DNA from: an uncultured Lachnospiraceae bacterium
GTDB taxonomy: Bacteria; Bacillota; Clostridia; Lachnospirales; Lachnospiraceae
Direction: 5' to 3'
Length of the DNA: 60,289 nucleotides
Assembly: GCA_947629525.1 (NCBI GenBank)
Contig: CANREB010000010.1
Location: forward strand, 1-60,289
Below the pieces are notes generated by a model that saw nothing but the letters and a program-made list of their open reading frames with translations, ran no database searches and was not told where the DNA came from. Made by a program: the position numbers and the translations under genes. Below are positions 38,088 to 47,814 of this stretch, piece after piece. Positions within the stretch are counted from its first letter, which is position 1, and each line of letters begins with the position of its first letter.

Positions 38088-40961
38088 TTGAAAGAATTTA
38101 TTCTTGCAGGAAAAAACGAAATGGCAGATATTCTCGTTGAGCCGCAGGCTTGGACGGGAGTAAAAAAAATAGCTGAAAAATCCGCAGACGATATAAAACG
38201 CGTTGTGGGAAAAAGACCGAATATATCGGACAGTATTTCCGATAAAAACATAATACTGTATGCCACTGTCGGCAAAAGCGCACTGCTTGATGAACTTGAA
38301 AAAACGGGAAAGATATCGTTGGACGATGTGCGCGGTAAAAACGAGGTTTATGGGATCTTTATTGTGGAAAAACCGTTTGGCGGGGTTGAAAATGCACTGA
38401 TCGTGGCAGGAAGCGATAAAAGAGGGACTATATACGGTATCTTCAATATATCAGAGGCAATCGGCGTAAGTCCCATGGTTTATTGGGGCGATGCAGTCTG
38501 TGAGAGCAAAGAAGAAATCGTATTTGATGAAAAGATCGAGGTGGTTTCAAAAGAACCGTCGGTTCAGTACAGAGGATTTTTCATAAACGATGAATGGCCC
38601 TGTTTTGGAAACTGGACGATGGAACATTTTGGCGGTTTTAATGCGAAAATGTATGACCATGTATTTGAACTTCTCTTGAGATTAAAGGGAAATTATCTTT
38701 GGCCTGCAATGTGGACTTCATCATTTGCACTTGACGGTCCGGGGGAAGAGAGCGCCATACTTGCCGATGAGTACGGTGTCATTATTGGCAATTCGCACCA
38801 TGAGCCATGTCTTCGGGCAAGTGAAGAGTGGGATCTTGTAAAAGGTGGAGACAGCGGCTACGGTACGGAATGGAATTACGTTACAAATAAAGAAGGATTG
38901 TTAAATTACTGGCGTGACGGGCTTAAGCGGAGCGCAAAATACGACAGCATTATTACGGTAGGTATGCGCGGAGAGCGTGACAGCGTGATGCAGGGTGCCG
39001 ATTCGCTTGAGAAACACATTGAGGTATTAAAGGATATTATCACACAGCAGCGCCGCCTGATAGAGAAGTATGCCGATACCGAAGAGAAAAAAAATCCTAT
39101 GCTTTTGGCGGTATATAAAGAAGTAGAGGAATTTTTCCATGGTTCGGACAAAGTAAAGGGACTTCGCTACTGGGAAGGGCTTGAGGATATTATACTCATG
39201 CTGTGCGATGACAATTTTGGCAATATGCGTATGCTGCCGGACGAAAAGATGCGTTCACATAAGGCAGGGTACGGAATGTATTATCATCTTGATTATCATG
39301 GTGGTCCGATCTCGTATGAGTGGATAAATTCGACGCCTTTATCCAAGGTCTGGGAGCAGATGACCACAGCATATGAATATGGCGTACGCAAGGTATGGAT
39401 AGTAAATGTCGGTGATTTAAAGGGGAATGAATTTCCGTTGTCATTTTTCATGAACCTTGCGTACGACTATGACAAGTGGGGCATAACGGCAAAAGACGCG
39501 GCGTGTGCTTACACGAAAGAATGGGTAAGGCGTCAGCTGGGCAGTTCGGTATCCGATGCGGATGTTGACGAGACGGCGGACATATTGACAGAGGGCGTGC
39601 AGCTTCTTTATATGCGCCGTCCCGAGGCGATGAACAGCCGCGTTTACAGTCCTTCATCCTACTGCGAGGCGGATCGCATGATAAAAATTATCAACGGACT
39701 TTGCAAACGTTTGGAGAATATGAGAAAGAAACTTTCCGATATTTCAAAAGAATGCGCAAATGCCTATGACAGTACTGTATATTATCCGCTTGCAAGAGGT
39801 ATGAATCTGCTTCTGATGCACATATATGCAGGTAAAAACGAACATTATGCAAAGCAGGGGAAAATAGTCGCAAACGCTTACAGTGATATGGTTTGGCATG
39901 CCATAAAACGCGACAGGGAACTGACTGCGGAGTTTGGAAATTTCTTGGACGGAAAATGGCATGGAATGGAACTTGCACCGCATATGGGCTTTGTAAAATG
40001 GAACGAGGACGGAAGCAGATATCCGATACGTATGATGGTAGAACCGTTTGACAAAGCACGTCTTATCGTGTCGCGCGCGGACGAAGAGCGGGTAGCGGTA
40101 AAGAATTACGGAAGTCCCGATAAAATAGTAGTGCGTGATTTCCTTTACGCAGGGTGTGACAGCGTAGATATCGAGGCGGCTGTGGACGGTAAAGGCGGAG
40201 TGCTGTGTAAGGTGGAAAGCAAACCATGTGAATGGCTTTCGTATAATTGGAGCGAAAAACAGATAGATAGTCAGGAAATACTGACTATCATAGCAGACTA
40301 TGAAAAGTGCCCCTCAAATGAGGCTGTGCACAGTATATACCTGACGGACGGCGACGCAACGGTTGAAATAGAGATCCATGCAAAGAAAGTCAACACAGAT
40401 GATGCACAGAATATGACATTCTTTGAAGATGACACATGCGTTTCGATAAATGCAGAACATTTTGCGTATAACAAGGCGTCGTCGAACGGCTGCTGGAAAT
40501 ACCTTCCTCACCATGGAAGAACTGACAGCGCAATGAAGCCGTTCCCAATAACAGTCAGCTTTGACGCATCTGATGCGCCTGTACTTGGTTATCGCGTAAA
40601 TCTTGAAAACGAGGGCGAATACACCCTGTCAATACTCTCTTCACCGACAAATCCGTTATCACGCGGTGACAGGCTGAATTTCGGATTGCGCATAAACGGC
40701 GGAGATATGATGACAGTATCATCCGTATCAGAAAGCTACAGAGCAGGCGAGACTTCGGATGCGGAGTGGTGTAAAGGTGTGCTTGATGAAATACATAAAA
40801 GCGATATGCGCGTAACCTTAAAAAAAGGTATTAATGAGATTGAGGTATACGCATTGAGCGCGGGCTTCGTTTTGGAAAAAATTATAATATATAAAGATGG
40901 GATAAGACGCGGCACAGATGCATATATGGGCGCGCCCGAGAGTTTTTATGTTAAATGTTAA
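38088..40961 (+). CDS. GH115 alpha-glucuronidase
   Basis: 957 residues. Diagnostic GH115 blocks are VQYRGFFINDEWP, WTMEHFGGFNAKMYDHVFELLLRLKGN (in outline), LWPAMWTSSF, GNSHHEPCLRA, TVGMRGERDS, LCDDNFGNMR, YHLDYHGGP and a C-terminal beta region. GH115 enzymes remove (4-O-methyl)glucuronic acid from xylan backbones and internal positions. There is no signal peptide. Translation starts at TTG 38088, eight bases after GGAGG; no ATG fits near. It lets the GH3, GH8 and GH43 partners degrade decorated fragments completely. Confidence 0.93.
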   Translation: MKEFILAGKNEMADILVEPQAWTGVKKIAEKSADDIKRVVGKRPNISDSISDKNIILYATVGKSALLDELEKTGKISLDDVRGKNEVYGIFIVEKPFGGVENALIVAGSDKRGTIYGIFNISEAIGVSPMVYWGDAVCESKEEIVFDEKIEVVSKEPSVQYRGFFINDEWPCFGNWTMEHFGGFNAKMYDHVFELLLRLKGNYLWPAMWTSSFALDGPGEESAILADEYGVIIGNSHHEPCLRASEEWDLVKGGDSGYGTEWNYVTNKEGLLNYWRDGLKRSAKYDSIITVGMRGERDSVMQGADSLEKHIEVLKDIITQQRRLIEKYADTEEKKNPMLLAVYKEVEEFFHGSDKVKGLRYWEGLEDIILMLCDDNFGNMRMLPDEKMRSHKAGYGMYYHLDYHGGPISYEWINSTPLSKVWEQMTTAYEYGVRKVWIVNVGDLKGNEFPLSFFMNLAYDYDKWGITAKDAACAYTKEWVRRQLGSSVSDADVDETADILTEGVQLLYMRRPEAMNSRVYSPSSYCEADRMIKIINGLCKRLENMRKKLSDISKECANAYDSTVYYPLARGMNLLLMHIYAGKNEHYAKQGKIVANAYSDMVWHAIKRDRELTAEFGNFLDGKWHGMELAPHMGFVKWNEDGSRYPIRMMVEPFDKARLIVSRADEERVAVKNYGSPDKIVVRDFLYAGCDSVDIEAAVDGKGGVLCKVESKPCEWLSYNWSEKQIDSQEILTIIADYEKCPSNEAVHSIYLTDGDATVEIEIHAKKVNTDDAQNMTFFEDDTCVSINAEHFAYNKASSNGCWKYLPHHGRTDSAMKPFPITVSFDASDAPVLGYRVNLENEGEYTLSILSSPTNPLSRGDRLNFGLRINGGDMMTVSSVSESYRAGETSDAEWCKGVLDEIHKSDMRVTLKKGINEIEVYALSAGFVLEKIIIYKDGIRRGTDAYMGAPESFYVKC

Positions 40962-41001
40962 ACGGATCAATCAGGATTAGAGATTAAGGAAAGAGGCAGA
41001 T

Positions 41002-42162
41002 ATGAGAGCGTTTTATACGGACAAATACAGGAATATCTTTGCGGAGACGGGCAAAAGCGAGGCAGAGATCAATAAAAAGCTGAAAAGTGCGGTTGATACA
41101 TTTTTTTATGGCAGCGAGGAAGAGCGGATATACCACGAAGCCGGAGATGATATGGGTTATCTTGAGGATACGGGAAATCATGACGTTCGCACGGAAGGTA
41201 TGTCATATGGCATGATGATGTGCGTACAGCTCGACATGAAAAAGGAGTTTGACCGCATTTGGAAATGGGTAAAGACCTATATGTATATGACAGAAGGTTA
41301 TGGCGAAGGATATTTTGCATGGTCATGTCAGTTGAACGGTGAGAAAAATGCTGACGGACCTGCTCCCGACGGCGAAGAATTTTTTGCGATGGCATTATTT
41401 TTTGCCTCGCACAGATGGGGAGACGGCGAGGGTATCTTTAACTATTCAAATGAGGCGCGCATGATACTCAGGGCATGTCTTCATAAAGGTGAGAACGGCA
41501 GACAGGGTACTCCTATGTGGAATTTGGAAAATAAACAAATACTGTTCGTGCCGGGTATAGGATTTACGGATCCGTCTTATCATCTGCCGCATTTTTATGA
41601 ACTGTTTGCATTGTGGGCTGATGAAGAGGACAGGGAGTTTTGGAAAAAGGCTGCCGAGGCAAGCCGTCAATATCTTGCGGCGGCATGCCACAACGTCACC
41701 GGAATGAACCCGGAATATGGCGAATTTGACGGCAGCCCGCTAAAACAGAAAATCCCATGGACGGATGAGGTTCATAACAGGTTTTACAGCGACGCATACA
41801 GAACGGCGGCGAATATCGGGCTTGATTATGAATGGTTCGGTGATGAGACAAAGCACTGCGGTGCGCCGTTAAAGCTTATGAAATACCTTGATACTGATCT
41901 TGAGGCGGCAAAGTGCGTATATGAGGTGGACGGTACGCCCGTGGAACAGACGGTGCTTCACCCGCTGGGACTTCTTGCGGCTACGGCACAGGGAGCGCTG
42001 AGTGTTGAAAATGACGGAAGTGATAACTGGCAGACAGCCGCGCATTGGGTAGAATGGTTTTGGAGCAAACCTATGCGTAAAGGCGACAGGCGTTACTATG
42101 ACAATTGCCTTTATATGTTTGCGCTTTTGGCGTTGAGCGGGAATTACAGAATATGGAAATGA
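41002..42162 (+). CDS. GH8 reducing-end xylose-releasing exo-oligoxylanase
   Basis: 386 residues, single domain, the size of Bacillus Rex enzymes. The general acid is E65 in RTEGMSYGMM; the (alpha/alpha)6 barrel shows WKWVKTYMYM, YFAWSCQL, PDGEEFFAMAL, WGDGEGIFNYS, and FYSDAYRTAANIGLDY, which likely carries the catalytic base region. Such enzymes cut one xylose from the reducing end of xylo-oligosaccharides. There is no signal peptide. The next gene starts before its stop (10-base overlap), so translation is coupled. Confidence 0.91.
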   Translation: MRAFYTDKYRNIFAETGKSEAEINKKLKSAVDTFFYGSEEERIYHEAGDDMGYLEDTGNHDVRTEGMSYGMMMCVQLDMKKEFDRIWKWVKTYMYMTEGYGEGYFAWSCQLNGEKNADGPAPDGEEFFAMALFFASHRWGDGEGIFNYSNEARMILRACLHKGENGRQGTPMWNLENKQILFVPGIGFTDPSYHLPHFYELFALWADEEDREFWKKAAEASRQYLAAACHNVTGMNPEYGEFDGSPLKQKIPWTDEVHNRFYSDAYRTAANIGLDYEWFGDETKHCGAPLKLMKYLDTDLEAAKCVYEVDGTPVEQTVLHPLGLLAATAQGALSVENDGSDNWQTAAHWVEWFWSKPMRKGDRRYYDNCLYMFALLALSGNYRIWK

Positions 42163-43682
42163 TAAATTCACAGTGCGGATATCCGTGCATAAATCCTGTT
42201 ACGCGGCTTGATTATCCGGATCCTGATGTGATCAGGGTTGACGATACATATTATATGGTAAGCACCACTATGCATTTTATGCCGGGGTGTGAGATACTGC
42301 GTTCATATGACCTGAAAAATTGGGAGCATACCGCTTATGTATATGACACTTTGGACGGCACTTGCGCCCAAAGGCTGCAGAACGGCGAAAATATATACGG
42401 AAAAGGTATGTGGGCGGCATCCCTGCGCTACAGGAAAAGCGCGGACGGCAGCGGCAGGTTTTATGTGTGTTTTGCGGCAAATGACACGCACAGGACATAT
42501 TTGTACACGGCGGAAAATATTGAAGGACCATGGGACAGGAAAAATATTGAAGGTTTTTATCATGACTGTTCTCTGTTGTTTGACGACGACGGGAGCGTGT
42601 ACATTGCCTATGGCAATACGGATATCTATATCACACAGCTAAAAGATGATCTGAGCGCTCCGCTTAAAGGCGGAGTCCACAGGCTTGCAGTCAGCGATGC
42701 GGGCAATACGCGCCTTGGCTGTGAGGGAACGCATTTTTATAAGATAAACGGAAAATATTACCTGTTTTGTATTCATTCAAGGCGCGATATATGGCGCAGG
42801 ACGCAGTGCTGTTTTGCCGCAGACTCAATTTTGGGTGAATTTAAAGGCGGCGATGTCCTTGACGACGACAGAGGCTATTTTGGTCAGGGAGTGGCTCAGG
42901 GCGGCATTGTTGATACACCTGACGGCAGATGGTACGCAATGCTGTTTCAGGACAGCGGTGCGGTAGGGCGTATTCCGGTTCTTGTGCCGGTGGTATGGCA
43001 GGATGACTTCCCGGTATTCGGGGATGATGGTCACATTCCTGAAAAATTTTTCCTGAAAAGCACAAGACCTGACTATAAGTACCGTTCCCTTGTGGAAAGC
43101 GATGATTTCAGAGGCGAATTAAAACCCTGCTGGCAGTTTAACCATGAGCCTGAACTGCCGTTGATATGTCATGATATGGAGCATGGTGAATGGAGAGTGA
43201 CGACGAAAGCTGTGTGCAGCGAGCTTACGCAGGCGGTAAATACAATTACGCAGCGCATGCTTTATCCTGCCTGTGCCGCTGAAGTGACGGTTGACGGCAG
43301 CAATATCAGAGAAGGCGACTATGCGGGACTTTGCGCTCTTCAGGGAGATTACTGTATGATCGCGCTGACCCGTCATGGCGGCATCCTCTGCATATCGGTG
43401 ATTGAAAAGCAGACATATGAAAATCCGGTATATATTCCTGTGGAAAGTAAGCGTGTGCGGTTCAGGCTTGAAGCGGATTTTGCAGGTATGAAAGACATAG
43501 CGTCTCTTTATTATTGGAAACAGAAAGACTCTGTTGGGAATTGGGAAAAAGAGGGACCGGAGCATAAGCTGCATTTCGGACTTGACCATTTTACGGGATG
43601 CCGCTTCGGGTTGGTATATTATTCCACTTTGAATGCGGGAGGTACGGCGGCTTTCCTTGATTTCAAGTATCATGGGCGCTAG
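42153..43682 (+). CDS. GH43 beta-xylosidase/arabinofuranosidase
   Basis: 509 residues. The five-bladed propeller starts with the base motif YPDPDVIRVDDTYYMVSTT; a pKa-modulating Asp is in FYHDCSLLFDDDG and the catalytic acid in LGCEGTHFYKING. After about residue 320 comes a GH43_C2-like beta-sandwich (WQFNHEPELP, DYAGLCALQGDYCM, GCRFGLVYYST). It removes xylose or arabinose from oligosaccharides; the exact linkage cannot be read. There is no signal peptide. ATG at 42153 or 42159 are both possible. It is the last gene of the cytoplasmic enzyme operon. Confidence 0.92.
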   Translation: MEMINSQCGYPCINPVTRLDYPDPDVIRVDDTYYMVSTTMHFMPGCEILRSYDLKNWEHTAYVYDTLDGTCAQRLQNGENIYGKGMWAASLRYRKSADGSGRFYVCFAANDTHRTYLYTAENIEGPWDRKNIEGFYHDCSLLFDDDGSVYIAYGNTDIYITQLKDDLSAPLKGGVHRLAVSDAGNTRLGCEGTHFYKINGKYYLFCIHSRRDIWRRTQCCFAADSILGEFKGGDVLDDDRGYFGQGVAQGGIVDTPDGRWYAMLFQDSGAVGRIPVLVPVVWQDDFPVFGDDGHIPEKFFLKSTRPDYKYRSLVESDDFRGELKPCWQFNHEPELPLICHDMEHGEWRVTTKAVCSELTQAVNTITQRMLYPACAAEVTVDGSNIREGDYAGLCALQGDYCMIALTRHGGILCISVIEKQTYENPVYIPVESKRVRFRLEADFAGMKDIASLYYWKQKDSVGNWEKEGPEHKLHFGLDHFTGCRFGLVYYSTLNAGGTAAFLDFKYHGR

Positions 43683-43719
43683 ATGGTAATTTTGTTGGAA
43701 AAAATTACGTATAAAACAA

Positions 43720-43740
43720 TGTGAGTGTACAATATTCACA
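43720..43740. promoter_or_regulatory. 21-bp imperfect palindrome before the transport operon
   Basis: TGTGA and TCACA arms separated by 11 bases, with two further pairing positions inside. It lies in the 205-base gap between the GH43 gene and the transport operon, upstream of a TATAAT box (43804-43809). A transcription-factor operator is plausible; the factor is unknown. Confidence 0.4.
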
Positions 43741-43803
43741 AAAAACGCAACGCATAAACAAAAGTTAGCAATAATTGAGAAGCGGCATCAGACTATATAA
43801 GTG

Positions 43804-43809
43804 TATAAT
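43804..43809 (+). promoter_or_regulatory. Putative -10 box of the transport operon
   Basis: TATAAT sits 79 bases before the first binding-protein gene. No good -35 is found at 17 bases, which would fit activator dependence. Confidence 0.4.
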
Positions 43810-43887
43810 GGCTTCATAGATATTTATATCCATTACGATACTGAGATTTTACCTGTTCCCTAATAATGTGAGTTTGTGGAGGAGAGT

Positions 43888-46854
43888 ATGAAGAGCCTAG
43901 GAAAGTCAGGAAAAAAGATTATTATTGTGATAGCAGTCATTGCGGTGATAGCATTGATTGCTTTTCTGATGTCTTTACGAGGTGTTGAAGACTTCCATGA
44001 GAAGTATGCGGGCGCAGACCTGAGCACCGATGTGGAAGGCATGCAGAGAGAAGGTACCTATACAGGTTATCTTAATGACCACGCGGGCGCAGCACATCCT
44101 GCGCAGGGCGTAGAGGTTGATTTATACGACTACGAAGCTGAAGGCGGCGTGGAAGTGTACAACGATTATGAAGGAGAGGCGAAAGCTCTGTTTACAGACA
44201 CAAATTCCAAGGTCACTTGGAAAGTGAACGTGCCTGAGGCAGGTTTCTATAATATTTCCATGCAGTATCTGCTCCCCGAATCAAGAGGCGTGGCGGCAGA
44301 ACGCGTGGTATATCTGAACGACGAAGTTCCCTTTGAGGACGCGAGAAACATTTCATTTGCCAGAATTTGGACTGATGCGGGCGAGCCGACGGTTGACAAT
44401 CAGGGCAATGAGATAAGACCCAGCCAGATAGAAGTGTTCGACTGGCAGGAAGCTTATTTCAGGGATGATATGGGTTACATAACCGAACCGTATATGTTCT
44501 ATATGGAAAAAGGCGAGAATACCATCGGTCTTGAGGCTGAAAATGAGCCTATGGTTCTGCGCAGGCTTGAGTTTACTCCGGTACAGGAACTTGAAACTTA
44601 TCAGGAATACATATCGGAAAATCCTGCTGATACATCATCAGATACAGTTAAAAATTATATGACGCTTATCGAGGGCGAAGATTCTACCTATCGTTCGGAA
44701 TCATCACTTTACGCAAAATATGACAGATCTTCACCGACGACACAGCCAAACAGCGTGACTACCACCGTGCTGAACTATGTGGGCGGCGAAGCATGGAGAA
44801 GTTCGGGACAGTGGATAGAATGGCAGTTTGAAGTACCGGAAGACGGATATTATAACATAATGGTCAAAGGACGTCAGAACTATTCGCGCGGTGTCGTGTC
44901 GAGCAGAAGCGTTTATATAGACGGCAAAATACCGTTTGAAGAGATGAAATCCATCTCGTTTGAGTACAGCAATGACTGGGATTATATGGATTTGGCAGAT
45001 GAAAGCGGTACACCGTATAATTTCTATCTGACAAAAGGTGTACATACGATAAGACTTGAGGCTACTTTGGGTGGGATCGGAACCATTTTGGAAGAACTTG
45101 AGGACTCTACTTTCAGACTCAATCAGATTTACAGGAAAGTATTGGTATACACGGGCGCTACCCCTGACCAGTACAGAGACTACTATATTGAGAGAAGCTA
45201 TCCTGAGATCATAGAAGCGATGGATCTCGAGTCCAAGAGGCTTTATAAGATAGTAGACGATATGGTGGCATACAGCGGACAGAAGGCTGACGGTATAGCT
45301 TCCGCACAGACAGTGGCACAGCAGCTTGAACGTTTCTGCAAAAAGCCGCAGAAGATCACATTGGAGTTTACAACATTTAAGGATAATATAACCGCTTTGG
45401 GAACATCTTCACTGAACCTCAGTGAGACAAAGCTTGATATCGATTATCTGGTAGTAAGCGGTACTAACGTACAGCCGGAGAAGAAGAAAGCAAATGCACC
45501 AATGAAATTATGGCATGAGGCAAAATCATTCGTGGCATCGTTTGTTGTAGATTATAATTCCGTAGGCGATGTTTACGATGAAGACGGCAGCGAAGATATC
45601 GTGAAAGTCTGGGTTCTTACGGGACGTGATCAGGGTACTATACTTAAGTCAATGGTCGATGATACTTTCACACCTGACAGCGGAGTAAAAGTAAATGTTG
45701 AGGTCGTTGACCCGAGTGCCCTTATGAACGCGGTTATGGCGGGAAGAGGTCCTAACGTAGTGCTTTCCGTAGGCGCTGACCAGCCTGTAAACTATGCACT
45801 TAGAAACGCGGTAGAGGATCTTACGCAGTTTGACGACTGGGAAGACGTATTCTCTCATTATACAAAGAGCTCTTATGAGCAGTACGGACTTGACGGACAT
45901 ATTTATGCGATACCCGAGACACAGACTTTTAACGTAATGTTCTATAGAACAGATGTATTGGAAGAACTGGGACTTGAGACGCCCGATACATGGCAGGAGC
46001 TGATAGAGATGATGCCTACGATACAGGGAAATAACCTTTCGGTAGGTATTCCGACGGCGGCAGGCAGCAGCACCACTGCTACTGCGACGACGGCAGTCGC
46101 TTCCAATGCCCCGGATCTGTCCCTGTACTTTACGCTTCTGTATCAGTATGGCGGCGATATGTACAATGATGAAGGAACAAAGACGGAAGTTGATGATGAA
46201 GCGGGGGTAAAGGCGTTTAAAGATTACATCAGATACTTTAACGATTATGGGCTTCCGACGTTGTATGATTTTGTAAGCCGTTTCCGTTCAGGAGAGATGC
46301 CTATAGGCATTGCGGCATATTCGACATACAATACTTTGATGGTGTCGGCTCCCGAGATCAGGGGACTTTGGGATTTCACTCTGATACCCGGTACTGAGCG
46401 CACGGCAGATGACGGAAGCACATACATAGACCGTTCCGACTTTATTACAGGAAACGCAACGATGATGATTTCCACGGCAGATGAAGGGCTGCGCCAAAAT
46501 TCATGGGAATTTATGAAATGGTGGGCAGAGCCTGAGACGCAAGTGAGATTCGGACGTGAGATAGAGGCACTGCTCGGTTCTTCGGCACGTTATGCGACAG
46601 CCAATAAAGACGCGTTTGTACAGCTTTCATGGAGCAACGACGACATTGAAGTCCTTGATGCCCAGTGGGATCAGACAGTAGGAATACGGGAGGTTCCCGG
46701 CGGCTACTTTACAGGACGTCATATTACGAACGCTATCAGAAAGGTAATCAATGAAAAGACCGACTCAAGAGAGACTATCATAGATTACGCTGTTACGATA
46801 AATGACGAGCTCAAGAAGAAGAGGATAGAGTTCGGTTTGCCGATAGATGAATAG
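43888..46854 (+). CDS. Membrane-anchored ABC solute-binding protein with two carbohydrate-binding-like domains
   Basis: 988 residues, far longer than the usual 420-550. An N-terminal uncleaved-looking helix (about 10-30, IIIVIAVIAVIALIAFLMSL) replaces a lipobox. Two related beta-sandwich modules follow (about 55-235 and 250-410), each with a WKVNVPEAGFYNISMQY or WQFEVPEDGYYNIMVKG strand, RGV..RVVYLND/RSVYIDG, PFE and a Y.FY...G..TI.LEA end, resembling CBM6/CBM35-type folds. After a helical linker, residues about 540-890 form a family 1 solute-binding protein (VWVLTGRDQGTILKSM, YAIPETQTFNVMFYRTDVL, MMISTADEGLRQNSWEFMKW). GGAGGAG sets the start at 43888. Confidence 0.88.
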   Translation: MKSLGKSGKKIIIVIAVIAVIALIAFLMSLRGVEDFHEKYAGADLSTDVEGMQREGTYTGYLNDHAGAAHPAQGVEVDLYDYEAEGGVEVYNDYEGEAKALFTDTNSKVTWKVNVPEAGFYNISMQYLLPESRGVAAERVVYLNDEVPFEDARNISFARIWTDAGEPTVDNQGNEIRPSQIEVFDWQEAYFRDDMGYITEPYMFYMEKGENTIGLEAENEPMVLRRLEFTPVQELETYQEYISENPADTSSDTVKNYMTLIEGEDSTYRSESSLYAKYDRSSPTTQPNSVTTTVLNYVGGEAWRSSGQWIEWQFEVPEDGYYNIMVKGRQNYSRGVVSSRSVYIDGKIPFEEMKSISFEYSNDWDYMDLADESGTPYNFYLTKGVHTIRLEATLGGIGTILEELEDSTFRLNQIYRKVLVYTGATPDQYRDYYIERSYPEIIEAMDLESKRLYKIVDDMVAYSGQKADGIASAQTVAQQLERFCKKPQKITLEFTTFKDNITALGTSSLNLSETKLDIDYLVVSGTNVQPEKKKANAPMKLWHEAKSFVASFVVDYNSVGDVYDEDGSEDIVKVWVLTGRDQGTILKSMVDDTFTPDSGVKVNVEVVDPSALMNAVMAGRGPNVVLSVGADQPVNYALRNAVEDLTQFDDWEDVFSHYTKSSYEQYGLDGHIYAIPETQTFNVMFYRTDVLEELGLETPDTWQELIEMMPTIQGNNLSVGIPTAAGSSTTATATTAVASNAPDLSLYFTLLYQYGGDMYNDEGTKTEVDDEAGVKAFKDYIRYFNDYGLPTLYDFVSRFRSGEMPIGIAAYSTYNTLMVSAPEIRGLWDFTLIPGTERTADDGSTYIDRSDFITGNATMMISTADEGLRQNSWEFMKWWAEPETQVRFGREIEALLGSSARYATANKDAFVQLSWSNDDIEVLDAQWDQTVGIREVPGGYFTGRHITNAIRKVINEKTDSRETIIDYAVTINDELKKKRIEFGLPIDE

Positions 46855-46874
46855 TAGAGGAGTGAGGTGCAAAA

Positions 46875-47813
46875 ATGAAAGAGTATTTGAATAAGTTTTT
46901 TGTCCTGCGAAAGCACAACATGCAGGTCGCATGGAAAAAAGCAAAGAGGAGCAAGATGTGTTACCTGTTCCTTCTGCCTTACGCGCTGCTGTTTGCACTG
47001 TTCTATGTGGCGCCCGTGGTAATATCCATATTTTACGGATTTACCTACTATAACATATTGGAGAGCCCGAGATTTATCGGATTGCAGAACTATATCAGCC
47101 TGATACTTGATGATGACATATTCCTTATCGGTATAAAGAATACGCTGATGATAGCTGTTATAACAGGACCATTGGGCTACATAATGTCGTTCCTGTTCGC
47201 ATGGCTTATAAATGAGCTTCCTAGATGGGTGCGAAGCGTAGCGGTAGTTGTATTCTATGCTCCGTCGATAGCGGGTAACTGTTATGTTATCTTCTCCGTG
47301 TTCTTCAGAGGAGACGCATATGGATATGTCAATGCTTTCCTGATGAACCTTGGTATTATAGATACGCCGATATTGTGGTTTATAAATCCGGATTATATGC
47401 TGCCGATATGTATGCTTGTTATTTTGTGGATGAGTCTCGGTACGGGCTTCCTTTCGTTCGTGGCAGGTCTTCAGGGTGTAGACAGGTCGCAGTTTGAGGC
47501 AGGATATATGGATGGTGTGAAAAACCGTTGGCAGGAGTTGTGGTACATAACTCTTCCCAACATGCGTCCTATGTTGATGTTCGGCGCGGTAATGTCGATC
47601 ACTCAGGCTTTTGGTGTCTGTGATGTCACGATGGCGCTCTGCGGATATCCGAGTACGGATTATGCTGCGCGAACTATAGTAACGCACCTGTTCGATTATG
47701 GCTTCACTAGGTTTGAGATGGGTTATGCGTGTGCGATCGCAACCATCCTGTTCCTGATGATGATACTTTGTAACAAAGCAATTCAAAGTCTGTTGAGGAG
47801 AGTAGGAACCTGA
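46875..47813 (+). CDS. Sugar ABC transporter permease (LplB/UgpA type)
   Basis: 312 residues with six membrane helices (from CYLLLPYALLFALFYVAPVV-like segment near residue 35 on). The EAA loop that contacts the ATPase reads FEAGYMDGVKNRWQELWYITLP, with EAG in place of EAA. It pairs with the permease starting two bases after its stop to form the heteromeric channel served by the preceding binding protein. Confidence 0.94.
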   Translation: MKEYLNKFFVLRKHNMQVAWKKAKRSKMCYLFLLPYALLFALFYVAPVVISIFYGFTYYNILESPRFIGLQNYISLILDDDIFLIGIKNTLMIAVITGPLGYIMSFLFAWLINELPRWVRSVAVVVFYAPSIAGNCYVIFSVFFRGDAYGYVNAFLMNLGIIDTPILWFINPDYMLPICMLVILWMSLGTGFLSFVAGLQGVDRSQFEAGYMDGVKNRWQELWYITLPNMRPMLMFGAVMSITQAFGVCDVTMALCGYPSTDYAARTIVTHLFDYGFTRFEMGYACAIATILFLMMILCNKAIQSLLRRVGT

Positions 47814-47814
47814 T

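Noticed and set aside
43686..43708. Inverted repeat GTAATTTT/AAAATTAC after the GH43 gene
   Set aside because: The stem is almost all A/T and no T-run follows, so it is a poor terminator.
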